Positions 16,515 through 25,173 of a stretch of DNA of 64,000 bases are shown in pieces; the stretch's first letter is position 1, and every line of letters starts with the position of its first letter. A model generated the notes under the pieces. That model worked only from the letters and a program-made list of their open reading frames with translations, ran no database searches and was not told where the DNA came from. Source of the DNA: CAIWMF01 sp964402065 (GTDB taxonomy: Bacteria; Verrucomicrobiota; Verrucomicrobiia; Chthoniobacterales; UBA6821); the NCBI GenBank assembly GCA_964402065.1, contig CAYOAN010000004.1, positions 1-64,000 on the forward strand, read 5' to 3'. Made by a program: the position numbers and the translations under genes.

Positions 16515-18167
16515 ATGCCTTTATTAATTACTCATGCTTTAAAAGAAGGTGACAGTGCAGTTTCGTCAACGGCGGAATTAAAGAAAGGAAATGAAGTTTC
16601 TCACGAGCTGCAGGCTTTAAAAGAATATCTCAGCGCTGAAAACAAAGGGGGGGTTTTAGCAATCAGAACGACGAGCAGTGGCCAACAGGAAATGTATCGG
16701 ATGCAGTGGTACCATCGCTTGTGGTTTTGTAAAACTGGTGTTGAACAGCAAAAGGCGGCTGTAAATTATGTTTTTGGAATACTTAGTAATTCTCCAATAC
16801 AACAAGAGGTGAATAAAAGCAAAGGGGCTTCAAGTCCAATAATTTCAAAAGCCTTAGCAGAATTTCTGAATCCTCCTAGTCTTGGCTATCGCGAACTATC
16901 ATCTTTCCTTTTTCCTCCGGAAAACAGAATCCCTTCGCAAACGACATCAACAGTGGCGCCTCTGCTCCAAGCTCAAAGAATAAAGTCCCAACCAAGAAAA
17001 GACTCGGGGATGGAACCGTACAAGGAAAACATAAGAAGTTTTTTAAAATCACAAAATATCACCATTCAAGACCAAATAGGTGAAGGAGCCCAAGCAGGTA
17101 TTTTTTTGATTACCTATCAAGGCAATGAACATGCTTATCTTTATAAAGAACTAGGAAATGCTATTGAAATTAGTAAGCCTAATGACTTACAAGGGCATCG
17201 ATTTGATCGTATTAGTGGTGATATTGCGGCTTCTCAATGTAGTTTGCCTAATGTTGTTGAATCCGTGGGCTTTTTTTTACAAATCGAATCCTCACAGGTT
17301 GACTACCATTACGTACCCAATACTAGCCCCAAGCAAATTGAGGAATATGCTGAGCAGCTAAAACAAGATTATTCTAATGCTAAAATTTATTTTTGCGGAC
17401 AAATCATGAAACGAGCTCCCGGAGAAAATCTGAATACTCTGATTACTAAGAAAGAAATTGATATAGCTCCCAACAATAAACCATTTAAAAATATCGTTTA
17501 CGGTCTCTACTCTTTTCTCCAAGGGGCTCGTCACAACCATTACGTTCACTATGACATCAAACCAGAAAATTTGATGTTTGATAAAAGCACAGGTCAATTA
17601 ACCGTCATCGACACTACTTCGGGAGTCAAGTTGATCAATGATGAAGAAGCGACAGTGAGAGGAAGTAGCGATTCTCCTTCAACTAATGAAAAACATAGGA
17701 GTACCGAATCTAGAGATATAACACTTCAATATGCTCACCCATTTTCAATGTTCTCCAATGAATCAGCTAATGAAGCAGGACAACCCGGTATTGAGTTTGA
17801 TTGCTTTAGTACTGCAATGACACTCTTACATCTTGTCAGTAAAGATGATTTTGAAAAATATAAGATAGCTAAATTTCCTCAGAACCAGCATAAGGTAGCG
17901 AGTTCCATTCAGCTCGCTCAAGCCTGGGGCACTGATCCTAAGCAATATTTAGAAAACTATTTATCTTGGATTAAGAGTGGGGATGGCTCTGAGAGCGAGA
18001 CTGCTAAGATATTGAACGCAAATTCTGATTTTAAAGCCTGTCTCCAACTACTTTTTGAAACTTCAGCAGCAGGAGAAGCTGGAGAGGCTGTATTTGAACA
18101 ACTTGCCACTGATCCGTACATCCTCTCTTGTGCAGAGGTTTCTCCTAGCATCACGCCAGTAGTCTAA
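16515..18167 (+). CDS. Hanks-type serine/threonine protein kinase-like protein
   Basis: This 550-residue protein has no signal peptide or membrane segment. About 180 N-terminal residues of unknown type precede a kinase-like domain. The Gly-rich loop IGEGAQAGIFLI is near residue 189, with a candidate ATP lysine in AYLYKEL. The catalytic loop is YVHYDIKPENLMF (Asp near 346, Lys and Asn in place). Where DFG is expected there is VIDTTSG, which keeps the metal-binding Asp but not Phe-Gly. A subdomain IX-like EFDCFSTAMTLLHLV follows. The essential residues are present, so activity is plausible. A small acidic chaperone-like gene follows by 22 bp, and such pairs are typical of type III effectors. 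That role is an inference; an ordinary regulatory kinase is the alternative. Confidence 0.75.
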   Translation: MPLLITHALKEGDSAVSSTAELKKGNEVSHELQALKEYLSAENKGGVLAIRTTSSGQQEMYRMQWYHRLWFCKTGVEQQKAAVNYVFGILSNSPIQQEVNKSKGASSPIISKALAEFLNPPSLGYRELSSFLFPPENRIPSQTTSTVAPLLQAQRIKSQPRKDSGMEPYKENIRSFLKSQNITIQDQIGEGAQAGIFLITYQGNEHAYLYKELGNAIEISKPNDLQGHRFDRISGDIAASQCSLPNVVESVGFFLQIESSQVDYHYVPNTSPKQIEEYAEQLKQDYSNAKIYFCGQIMKRAPGENLNTLITKKEIDIAPNNKPFKNIVYGLYSFLQGARHNHYVHYDIKPENLMFDKSTGQLTVIDTTSGVKLINDEEATVRGSSDSPSTNEKHRSTESRDITLQYAHPFSMFSNESANEAGQPGIEFDCFSTAMTLLHLVSKDDFEKYKIAKFPQNQHKVASSIQLAQAWGTDPKQYLENYLSWIKSGDGSESETAKILNANSDFKACLQLLFETSAAGEAGEAVFEQLATDPYILSCAEVSPSITPVV

Positions 18168-18189
18168 GCTCTTCACTGCATTTTTATTC

Positions 18190-18696
18190 ATGGATCAACT
18201 TTCCTCTACGACTTATTTTCAGTTGCTCCTTCGTTTTGCAAAAGTCTTTAAGCCTGACATTACTAGTGAAGAGCTTGACCAAGAAAATGGGATTATCGAG
18301 TTAACTGCAGAGCCTTTTGTGATGCGCTTTCTGCCGCATCTGCTTTATAAAACAGAAGCTTCTTTTGAGCCCGATGCGATCATCATAGAGCTTGATCTAG
18401 TGAGGCTCTACTTAGAGCATCACGACCTTGATCATGATCGCTTTTTAGCCATCCACCAATTTAACGCTACCAGTTATCGTACTGCTGGTATCATGGCTTT
18501 TATTACAGAGGACCTCATATTGGCATTAAGTAAAACAGTTTCACTTGTTGCACTAACAGAAAAAGGGCTCACCATTGAAGTTGGAAAACTCCTTCGAACA
18601 GGACATCAGCTTTATGAGCAATGGGATCAAGGATCTTCTTCTAAGAATAATCCTATCATTCCTCTGCGCTCTGAAATACTGATGGCAAGAGCATAA
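18190..18696 (+). CDS. Small acidic protein resembling type III secretion chaperones
   Basis: This 168-residue cytoplasmic protein is acidic (several EELDQE, DLDHDR stretches). It alternates helix and strand as in the CesT/SycE-like chaperone fold: an N-terminal helix (SSTTYFQLLLRFAKVF), strands IIELTAEPFVMRFLP and DAIIIELDLVRL, then a C-terminal helix. Size and charge fit class I secretion chaperones, and the position right after the kinase gene fits a chaperone-effector pair. I do not see an unmistakable signature, so this is a resemblance, not an identification. No needle, ring or ATPase genes of a type III system are in the window. Confidence 0.5.
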   Translation: MDQLSSTTYFQLLLRFAKVFKPDITSEELDQENGIIELTAEPFVMRFLPHLLYKTEASFEPDAIIIELDLVRLYLEHHDLDHDRFLAIHQFNATSYRTAGIMAFITEDLILALSKTVSLVALTEKGLTIEVGKLLRTGHQLYEQWDQGSSSKNNPIIPLRSEILMARA

Positions 18697-18699
18697 TGA

Positions 18700-18722
18700 C
18701 CTTTTCAATTTAATACACTATA
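18700..18722 (+). repeat. Copy of a 23-bp dispersed AT-rich motif (ccttttcaatttaatac...)
   Basis: The same motif occurs at 42368-42391 (reverse strand) and 42563-42587. Here it lies about 45 bp before the ATG of the 1705-codon gene, in the coding sense. It may be a promoter-bearing repeat, as it ends in actataa, or the end of a small element. Confidence 0.55.
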
Positions 18723-18766
18723 ACTAACACATTTTTAAACTCCTTTACTTTTCAGGTAGCAAGCCT

Positions 18767-21700
18767 ATGAAACAGCGATTTTCTCTTTTCGTTATCTCGT
18801 TTTTTTTGATCATGTTCTCTTCGCTACAAGGGTGGCCAATGATGGAACGGTCTTCGTTAGATGCCAAGGAGGGGAGAGCCTCAGGAGGAAGGATGCCGGA
18901 AAGAGAGCAGGGAGACGCAAGAGAATCGACTGATTTATCAAGAGAGGAAGAACATCAATCTATTAGCACCTCAAGCCAAGATATTGCAGGAGAGGCTAAG
19001 CATGATGTTACTGAGGAGAGCGAGCGGTTACAGAGTTCTGCCGATCTGCTGGAATGGATCAACGAATTGAAACATTCCATTGTTGAAAGGCATCCTGATA
19101 TCGATTGGAACAATGCTGAAAGGGTTGACTCTTGTATTGAGGAAGCGCTGTTAAATGATAATAAGCTCGGCTACATCGCTAAGCTCAAGGCAAGAGAAGG
19201 GGATGTAGATGCTGACAAGAAGAGAGTTGAAAATTTCTTGGAAGAAGCAAAACGTTTAGCAGGAGAAGCAATAAGAGCACAACATTCCTCTCGGCAAGAA
19301 GAGCTAGGAAAATCCAATGAAACGTTCCTAGCAAACGCTGCATCGTTGGAACGGAGGCTTGGAGATTCCAATCAGCAACGAGAAGGCAGTAGAGAAGTTC
19401 AACAAGGAACTGTTTTGGAGCAGGAGGAGCATCAGCGTCTTGAAGAGCATTTAAAAAAGTGTTTAGAGAGAAGCCCTCAAGAGCAGGCGTTAATTTATCA
19501 AGAGAGTGATCGAATTTGGAAGGCGAGGGCAGACTCTTGGAAAGGGCATGTGCAAACCTATCGAGCATTTGAAGAGTGTCGTGTTGAGGAGAGTATTGCC
19601 AAAGAAAAACTCGAACAAGCTGGTGAAGCCAATACGGAGGAGGCTAAGCGCCATACGAATATAGGAAAGATCCAGACGAAGATTGAGCAGGTGGCTACGG
19701 TTTTAGGGTATGCTCCGGAACCTCATTTGCAACTTGCTTCCATAGGGCTTGGAAAAGCAGCAGGAGCTCTTGAAATTGCCCAAAAGATTTGGATAAAAGG
19801 AAATCAGCTTGTAGCAGAACAGCGCCACAACAACGCTGTCACTGCTTGCAAGCAAGCGCAGAGCAAAGTCGAAGAGACTAACATAGCCATCTTAAGTTTT
19901 GAGAAGAGAGTTGGAGAGGCCGAAAAGGAAGCCTTGGCCCATGAGTCAAAACAAGAGGAAGAGCTAGCGAACTCCCTCAAGTTAAGTCCTTCATGGGGTG
20001 ATGTAGAGTGGCAACGCTGGAGTCATCGTGTTTTAGGGAACGAGCATGACCCGCTAGTTACAAAAGTGAGTTCGATGAGCGAAGTCGATGCTCAAAAAGT
20101 CAATAAGCTAACGGCAGAGCTCTGGCAGCAGCGACAAGAAGAAGCACGTCAAAAAGTGAAGCATCTTTCTGAAGAGAGCAGGCGTCTTATTGGGAAATAC
20201 CAACATGCCTATGACGAGGCAACACGCAACGTTCAGGAGCAAGAAGCCATAGTAAAGCAACAAGAAGAGGCCTTGAAGAGCGCTCTCAAACAAAAAGGCG
20301 ATCTTCAAAAAATCATTGAAGACTTTTTGGAGCATCAAGGAGAGCAGCTTGATGCCGTAAAGCTAGAGCAGGAGCGGAATGATTTTTGTAAAAATTTTAA
20401 TGCCCTCATTAGAACCGAGATTGAAATGAGCAATTTAGAAAAAAATTGGGAAAAAAGCTTAGAAAAGCTCAAGGAGAAGAAGTGTGCTGTTTTTGAGGCT
20501 TCAGAGCCTTTAGCCGCTAGCAAGAAGCTGCAGCAGCGGTTGAAAGAACGTGCAGAAAAGATCTACAAACAAGATCAGGCGTTGCTTCGAAAATATTGGC
20601 CTGAGTCAGATCCGACCTATCGTCCTTACACAACATGGAAACTTCCTTTTTCTGAGGAAGGAGCTGCTTCTTTAGGAGATGCGGAGATAACTGGAGAAAG
20701 AGCCTCTTCAGGACTTTTTGAAAAAATAGTTCCTCGCATTCCGATGGAAGAACTCGAGGCACGAGGAAAGCGCTTTTATATTGAAATAATGCAAAGATGG
20801 GGCAATTTCTTGAAATCAGAAACTAAGCCCAAAGAGCAAGAAGAGAGAGGAGCCTTGACGGCAAACGCTCTTCCTGAGCCTTCAACAAAAGGAGAGCGTG
20901 ACACTGCTTCTTTTTCTAGTGAGGAGTCTCATTTTGACCCCCTTGAAGAGTTAAGCCAATGGAATGAGAAACAACTCCTACATCGCTCCGAAGAGAACGA
21001 GCCTCATTATAAGCGTTGGGAAACCTTTAAAAACTTACAGAAAACGACGCAACAAAAAGAACGACTCTTACGAAAGTTAGGCCAAGCCAAGTTAGAAGAA
21101 CTTGAGTCAGCAGAAACAGGTACGGTTTTTTCTTTTGCAACAAAGAGGACCGATAGAACGAAATCTGTTTTAAGCTTTTTTTCTTCCGCTGGAGGAAAAC
21201 AACATCACTACACAACAGCAGAATTAGAAGAAGAGATTCAAAAACTAGAAGAGCGGGAACGCCGACTACTAGATCAATGGGGAACGCTGGTTGATGAGGC
21301 AGAAAAAGAGAGGGCTCAACGCTTGGGGCTAACATACGAACTGAGTGATCAATTAAAAGGAGAGCTTTGGAAGGCAGGGGATGAAATGGCTGTTGAAGAA
21401 CTACAAAATCAAGAACGTCTTCAACAAGAAAAAGAGTATGCCAAGGCGCTTGAAGAGCGTTGGAACAAGAATGTAGCACGCTGGGAGGCAAGAACTGAAG
21501 CAGATAAGGCTGAAAAAAGAGTAACTTTGCTTACAAAGGAGCTAGAAGAAATTAAGAAAAATGAAACTAACTTATTGATCAAGAAAACAGCTTTAGAAAA
21601 AAAAGAAAAAGAAATAGCCTCTGCACTGGAGCAGCAAGAAGAGCATGAGAAAACTTGGAGAAACCTACTTCACCAACACACTCTGTTCTTCCCTCAAGAT

Positions 21701-23884
21701 GAGGATCTTCATGAACATGATACCCATGAAGCATTAGAAAAGAGGTTTAAAGAATTTGATCAGGCAGTGGTTCACCGTTGGGATCGATTGCAGGAAAAAA
21801 TACGAATTGAGCATGGTGAAGAAGTAGAAGAGCCAGGAAAGGCTTTTGAGGCCTTAGATTCAGGCATGAACGCCGATATCGATCTCTCGCTTTTCTTAGA
21901 GCAAGAGGAAAAAAAGATGTTTGGGAAAAAAGGGATCTCTCATGCTGAAAAAATGGAATCCTATAAAAAAAGCGTATTAGCAAAAGCCTTTGAAATGGCA
22001 CGTTATGAGACGCCGGGAGCAAAAGACGCCTGGGAAACCCAACTTCGATTACGCAAGAAAATGATTCAAGAGAGTAACTCTCTCCATTCGGAAGAAAGAG
22101 AGCAATTTCGTATTTTGCAAGAAGGATTAGCAACGCTGCTACAGGAACAGGAACGTTTACATCGCATCGAAACAATCTGGAGGAGTATTTTAGAAAGTGA
22201 ATATCACAACGAGATTGAAAGCACTAAAAAAGCTGCTTACGCCTATCACGTAGGAGAGCAAGAGGCATGGCATCAGCTTTCATCATTAGCACAAGAGCGC
22301 TACCAGAAAAAAATCGAAGCCCAAGATCATCGCTATCAACAAGCGCTGCTAGAAGAAGAGAGACAAATCGATAGCCACAAAACAACCATTGAAAAGATTG
22401 AAAAGAAGCTAGCTCAGTTTTTTGGACGTATTTTTGTCACTGAAAAAGATAAACAGCTCTTAGAAGCATCTCAAAAAAAGCACAAAATTCGCTCTGAATC
22501 CCTAGAAAAAAGAAAACTTTTGAGAGAAGTTGGAAGGCATTGCGAGGAATATATGAGAGAAGCGCTTGTATATGCTATAGAGGGAGCGAAGTGGTTGGAA
22601 GAGATAGAAACGTCTAGAGACCAGACAGCTACAAGAGAAGAGAAAGGCACTATTGAAGTCATTGCTCTAGCGGCGTATGAAATAATTCGAGAACTTTATC
22701 CAAAGATCATAACGCTCAATCAATCAGCAGAGCAGACTTCAATAGCAGATTATGAAAAAGCTATTCAGTTTTATATGGCTTCCATTGAAACAGGGAACAA
22801 AGAGTTGAAGTTTATTAAAGCAGGTGAGAAAGAGCGGGCTGCTTATTACACGGATTTGTGGGGGGCTCAGCATACTGCAGCTTGGACTTACGGGAATGCA
22901 GCAAAAGCAGAAGTTGCCGGCAAAAAAGAGATTGCAGCAGATTATCGAAAAGCAGGCGCATTGAGAGAACAAGCAGCAGCAACGAGAAAAGAAGTTATTC
23001 GACTTGTTGAAGCAGGTGAGAAAGAGCTGACTACTTATTACAAGGCGTTGAGTGATTCTCAGCATAATGCAGGTTGGGCTTACGGGGAGGCAGCAAAAGC
23101 AGAAGATGAAGGAAAAAAAGAGATTGCAGCAGAGTATCGAAAAGCTGTGGTATTCTATGAACAAGCAGCAGAGACATACAAAGAAGTTATTCGACTTATT
23201 GAAACAGGTGGGCAGGAGCGGGCTGCTTATTACAAAGAGTTGGGTAATTCTCAGCATCAAGTTGGTTTTTATTATGGTGAGACAGCAAAGGCAGAAGATG
23301 CAGGGAAGAAAGAGATCTCAGCAGAATATCGAAAAGCTGCTGCATTTTATGAACAAGCTGTAGAGACGAGAAAAGAAGCTATTCGACTTTTTGAACGAGA
23401 TGAGAACGAGCTGGCTTCCTACTATAAAGATTTAGGAATTTCTCAGCATAATGTAGATTGGTGTTATCATCAGGCAGCAGATGCAGAAGATTCTGGTAAA
23501 AAAGAGATTGCATCAGAATATCGGAAAGCAGCTGTATTAAGTGAACAAGCTGTCGAGACGATAAAAGAAGCTATTAGACTTGTTAAGGTAGGTGAAAGGG
23601 AGTGGGCTGAGTATTACAAAGACTTGGGTATTGCTCAGCATCAAGCAGGTTGGGCTTATGCTGAGGCAGCAAAGGCAGAAGATGCCGGAAGGAAAGAAAT
23701 TGCAGTAGAGTCTCGGAAAGAAGCTCTATCAAGCGAACAAGCTGCAGAGAGGAAAAAAGAAGCTATTCGAGTTGTTGAGGCATGTGAAAAAAAGATGGCA
23801 GCGTATTACAAGGAGTTGGGTGACTCTCAGCATCAAGCTGCTTGGGATTATGGTAAGGCAGCCGAGGCAGATGATGAGAAATAA
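18767..23884 (+). CDS. Giant secreted coiled-coil protein with 64-residue C-terminal repeats, 3' frameshift
   Basis: This 1705-residue protein has a signal peptide (KQRFSLFVISFFLIMFSSLQGW), a Ser/Glu-rich linker and then about 1200 residues of charged helix dominated by Glu, Lys, Gln and Ala, in typical long coiled-coil style. From about residue 1350 it carries five full and one broken 64-residue repeat with the pattern AYYKDLG-SQHQAGWAYGEAAKAED-GKKEIAAEYRKAA--EQAAETRKEAIRL, a helical hairpin unit akin to TPR-like arrays. The sixth unit stops at 23882, but its remainder continues in another frame to 24096. The gene therefore seems to have lost a few bases near 23875, removing about 70 residues. 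Partners and function are unknown. Export and a surface or host-facing role are inferred from the signal peptide. Confidence 0.8.
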   Translation: MKQRFSLFVISFFLIMFSSLQGWPMMERSSLDAKEGRASGGRMPEREQGDARESTDLSREEEHQSISTSSQDIAGEAKHDVTEESERLQSSADLLEWINELKHSIVERHPDIDWNNAERVDSCIEEALLNDNKLGYIAKLKAREGDVDADKKRVENFLEEAKRLAGEAIRAQHSSRQEELGKSNETFLANAASLERRLGDSNQQREGSREVQQGTVLEQEEHQRLEEHLKKCLERSPQEQALIYQESDRIWKARADSWKGHVQTYRAFEECRVEESIAKEKLEQAGEANTEEAKRHTNIGKIQTKIEQVATVLGYAPEPHLQLASIGLGKAAGALEIAQKIWIKGNQLVAEQRHNNAVTACKQAQSKVEETNIAILSFEKRVGEAEKEALAHESKQEEELANSLKLSPSWGDVEWQRWSHRVLGNEHDPLVTKVSSMSEVDAQKVNKLTAELWQQRQEEARQKVKHLSEESRRLIGKYQHAYDEATRNVQEQEAIVKQQEEALKSALKQKGDLQKIIEDFLEHQGEQLDAVKLEQERNDFCKNFNALIRTEIEMSNLEKNWEKSLEKLKEKKCAVFEASEPLAASKKLQQRLKERAEKIYKQDQALLRKYWPESDPTYRPYTTWKLPFSEEGAASLGDAEITGERASSGLFEKIVPRIPMEELEARGKRFYIEIMQRWGNFLKSETKPKEQEERGALTANALPEPSTKGERDTASFSSEESHFDPLEELSQWNEKQLLHRSEENEPHYKRWETFKNLQKTTQQKERLLRKLGQAKLEELESAETGTVFSFATKRTDRTKSVLSFFSSAGGKQHHYTTAELEEEIQKLEERERRLLDQWGTLVDEAEKERAQRLGLTYELSDQLKGELWKAGDEMAVEELQNQERLQQEKEYAKALEERWNKNVARWEARTEADKAEKRVTLLTKELEEIKKNETNLLIKKTALEKKEKEIASALEQQEEHEKTWRNLLHQHTLFFPQDEDLHEHDTHEALEKRFKEFDQAVVHRWDRLQEKIRIEHGEEVEEPGKAFEALDSGMNADIDLSLFLEQEEKKMFGKKGISHAEKMESYKKSVLAKAFEMARYETPGAKDAWETQLRLRKKMIQESNSLHSEEREQFRILQEGLATLLQEQERLHRIETIWRSILESEYHNEIESTKKAAYAYHVGEQEAWHQLSSLAQERYQKKIEAQDHRYQQALLEEERQIDSHKTTIEKIEKKLAQFFGRIFVTEKDKQLLEASQKKHKIRSESLEKRKLLREVGRHCEEYMREALVYAIEGAKWLEEIETSRDQTATREEKGTIEVIALAAYEIIRELYPKIITLNQSAEQTSIADYEKAIQFYMASIETGNKELKFIKAGEKERAAYYTDLWGAQHTAAWTYGNAAKAEVAGKKEIAADYRKAGALREQAAATRKEVIRLVEAGEKELTTYYKALSDSQHNAGWAYGEAAKAEDEGKKEIAAEYRKAVVFYEQAAETYKEVIRLIETGGQERAAYYKELGNSQHQVGFYYGETAKAEDAGKKEISAEYRKAAAFYEQAVETRKEAIRLFERDENELASYYKDLGISQHNVDWCYHQAADAEDSGKKEIASEYRKAAVLSEQAVETIKEAIRLVKVGEREWAEYYKDLGIAQHQAGWAYAEAAKAEDAGRKEIAVESRKEALSSEQAAERKKEAIRVVEACEKKMAAYYKELGDSQHQAAWDYGKAAEADDEK
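22820..23880 (+). repeat. Tandem 192-bp coding repeats (64 residues each)
   Basis: Five complete units and one partial unit are spaced 192 bp apart, as judged from the recurring gcaggtgagaaagag-type start, cttattacaa and gcagcaaaagcagaag landmarks. The units have diverged at the protein level (about 50-65% identity by eye), so the array is not very recent. Confidence 0.85.
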
Positions 23885-24096
23885 CAGACCTGCGAGCAGA
23901 GTATTGCAATGAAGCTGCGTTGAGAGAGCAAGCTGAAGAAGCAAGGAGTCATTTTGAAGCAGGGGAAACAAGAAAGGCTCAAGAGACTCAGTTAGCAACT
24001 GTTGATCACATTAACAAACTTATTAAAAATTCAATCCTAACTTCACTCTTGTCTATAACGTGCTATTGCGCCCCCTCACTTTTTTCGCCTCCATAA
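23878..24096 (+). pseudogene. Out-of-frame 3' remainder of the giant repeat protein
   Basis: In frame +1, directly after the stop of the giant gene, the sequence reads EITDLRAEYCNEAALREQAEEA, which aligns with the second half of the 64-residue repeat. About 45 further residues follow before a stop at 24094-24096. This is the lost C-terminus. Its last 34 bp overlap the convergent gene at 24063. Confidence 0.7.
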
Positions 24097-25142
24097 TCCC
24101 AATCTTTAAAAGCATCGTCCATTTTTACTTTTTCGTTTATTTCTATTTTTGCATCTTTGGCTACTTCAGCCTGTTGATCTTCCTGCAATGCTGCTGCCTC
24201 AACAGAGGCTTGTGCTTCGGCGCTAAAACTATATTTTGTTAGATATTCTCGAGCTTGAGGATAAAATTTTCCTGGAATACGCACATGGTGAAGTGCACGA
24301 AGGTTCGTTAAGAAATCATTAATATGAGATTCTATAGTTCTAGGTCCTTCAGGTACTGTTTCAGCAGAACTGTTAACTGATGAGAGTTCCAGTTGCTGTT
24401 TTGCTGCTTCATCTGATAGGCGTTTAAGAGTTCTAGTTACTTGATTTCTAGCATTCTCAATTTTGTCTGAAAGTTGAAGGTTGCGCTGTGTTAATGAACC
24501 AAGCGCCTTCTCAAGAGCTGTAGCAGCAGCCAGAACGGCCATAGCATGGTTTTTAAACGTGGGATGCAGCCCTGTATTTGTGATGTTAACATCGGTAATG
24601 GCCGTTGATAGTAGCCATATAGCCTCGTCTAAATTTTTCTTTAGTTTGTCTATTTGAGGTCCACTGGAGAAAATAGAAAGCTTTGGAAAAGCAAAATTCG
24701 TGATGCAAGGGAATTTAAATTTTGTCAACCACTCATACCAGCTTTGACGCTGTGTTTTATTAGATTGAGCCTTGTCAACCTGAGTGAAATTCTTTTCTAC
24801 AGTGACGACAGGATTGGCAGGGGTTGAAGGAGCAGAACCACCTTGATTAATTACAGAAACAGCGACGGCTGAAGCAGCAGTGCCAGGTTTACCATTTGTA
24901 AAAGAAGGATCTGATGCTCTAATGCTGTGTCTCACAGTGCTGCCGACAGAAGCGGCGGCGGTTGAAGCAGCAGTGCCAGGTTTACCATTTGTGGGAGAAG
25001 GAGCTAGTTCTGTAATGCTATGTGTGCTGCCATTAGCACCAGTCATATGACCAATAGAGAGAGTATTACGGCCAGGCTCTTCTTGGCTACTGGATTGGAG
25101 GGAGTAATAAGATGATGATATTGTTGTTCGTAAGGCATCCAT
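24063..25142 (-). CDS. Ser/Thr/Ala-rich protein of unknown function
   Basis: This protein of 359 residues has no signal peptide. The first 130 residues are low-complexity Ser/Thr/Ala/Pro with an internal 31-residue duplication (TNGKPGTAAS occurs twice). A predicted helical domain follows (about 165-300: IDKLKKNLDEAIWLLSTAI, MAVLAAATALEKALGSL, LQLSDKIENARNQVTRTLKRL), then an acidic tail. A disordered Ser/Thr-rich N-terminus on a helical body without a Sec signal is seen in many type III effectors, but it is not diagnostic. The gene ends against the tail of the giant repeat gene. I recognise no family. Confidence 0.6.
   Translation of the reverse strand: MDALRTTISSSYYSLQSSSQEEPGRNTLSIGHMTGANGSTHSITELAPSPTNGKPGTAASTAAASVGSTVRHSIRASDPSFTNGKPGTAASAVAVSVINQGGSAPSTPANPVVTVEKNFTQVDKAQSNKTQRQSWYEWLTKFKFPCITNFAFPKLSIFSSGPQIDKLKKNLDEAIWLLSTAITDVNITNTGLHPTFKNHAMAVLAAATALEKALGSLTQRNLQLSDKIENARNQVTRTLKRLSDEAAKQQLELSSVNSSAETVPEGPRTIESHINDFLTNLRALHHVRIPGKFYPQAREYLTKYSFSAEAQASVEAAALQEDQQAEVAKDAKIEINEKVKMDDAFKDWDYGGEKSEGAQ
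24871..24992 (-). repeat. Two 29-bp direct repeats, 93 bp apart, inside the Ser/Thr-rich gene
   Basis: The identical segments 24871-24899 and 24964-24992 (gaagcagcagtgccaggttt...) lie in the same frame and encode the duplicated TNGKPGTAAS motif. They look like a recent tandem duplication of 31 codons. Confidence 0.8.
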
Positions 25143-25173
25143 AACTTAGTAATGCATAAAAAAAGAGCATTGT

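Noticed and set aside
22820..23880. Tandem 192-bp repeats considered as a CRISPR-like array
   Set aside because: The repeats are coding, in frame, diverged and without unique spacers; they are protein repeats.
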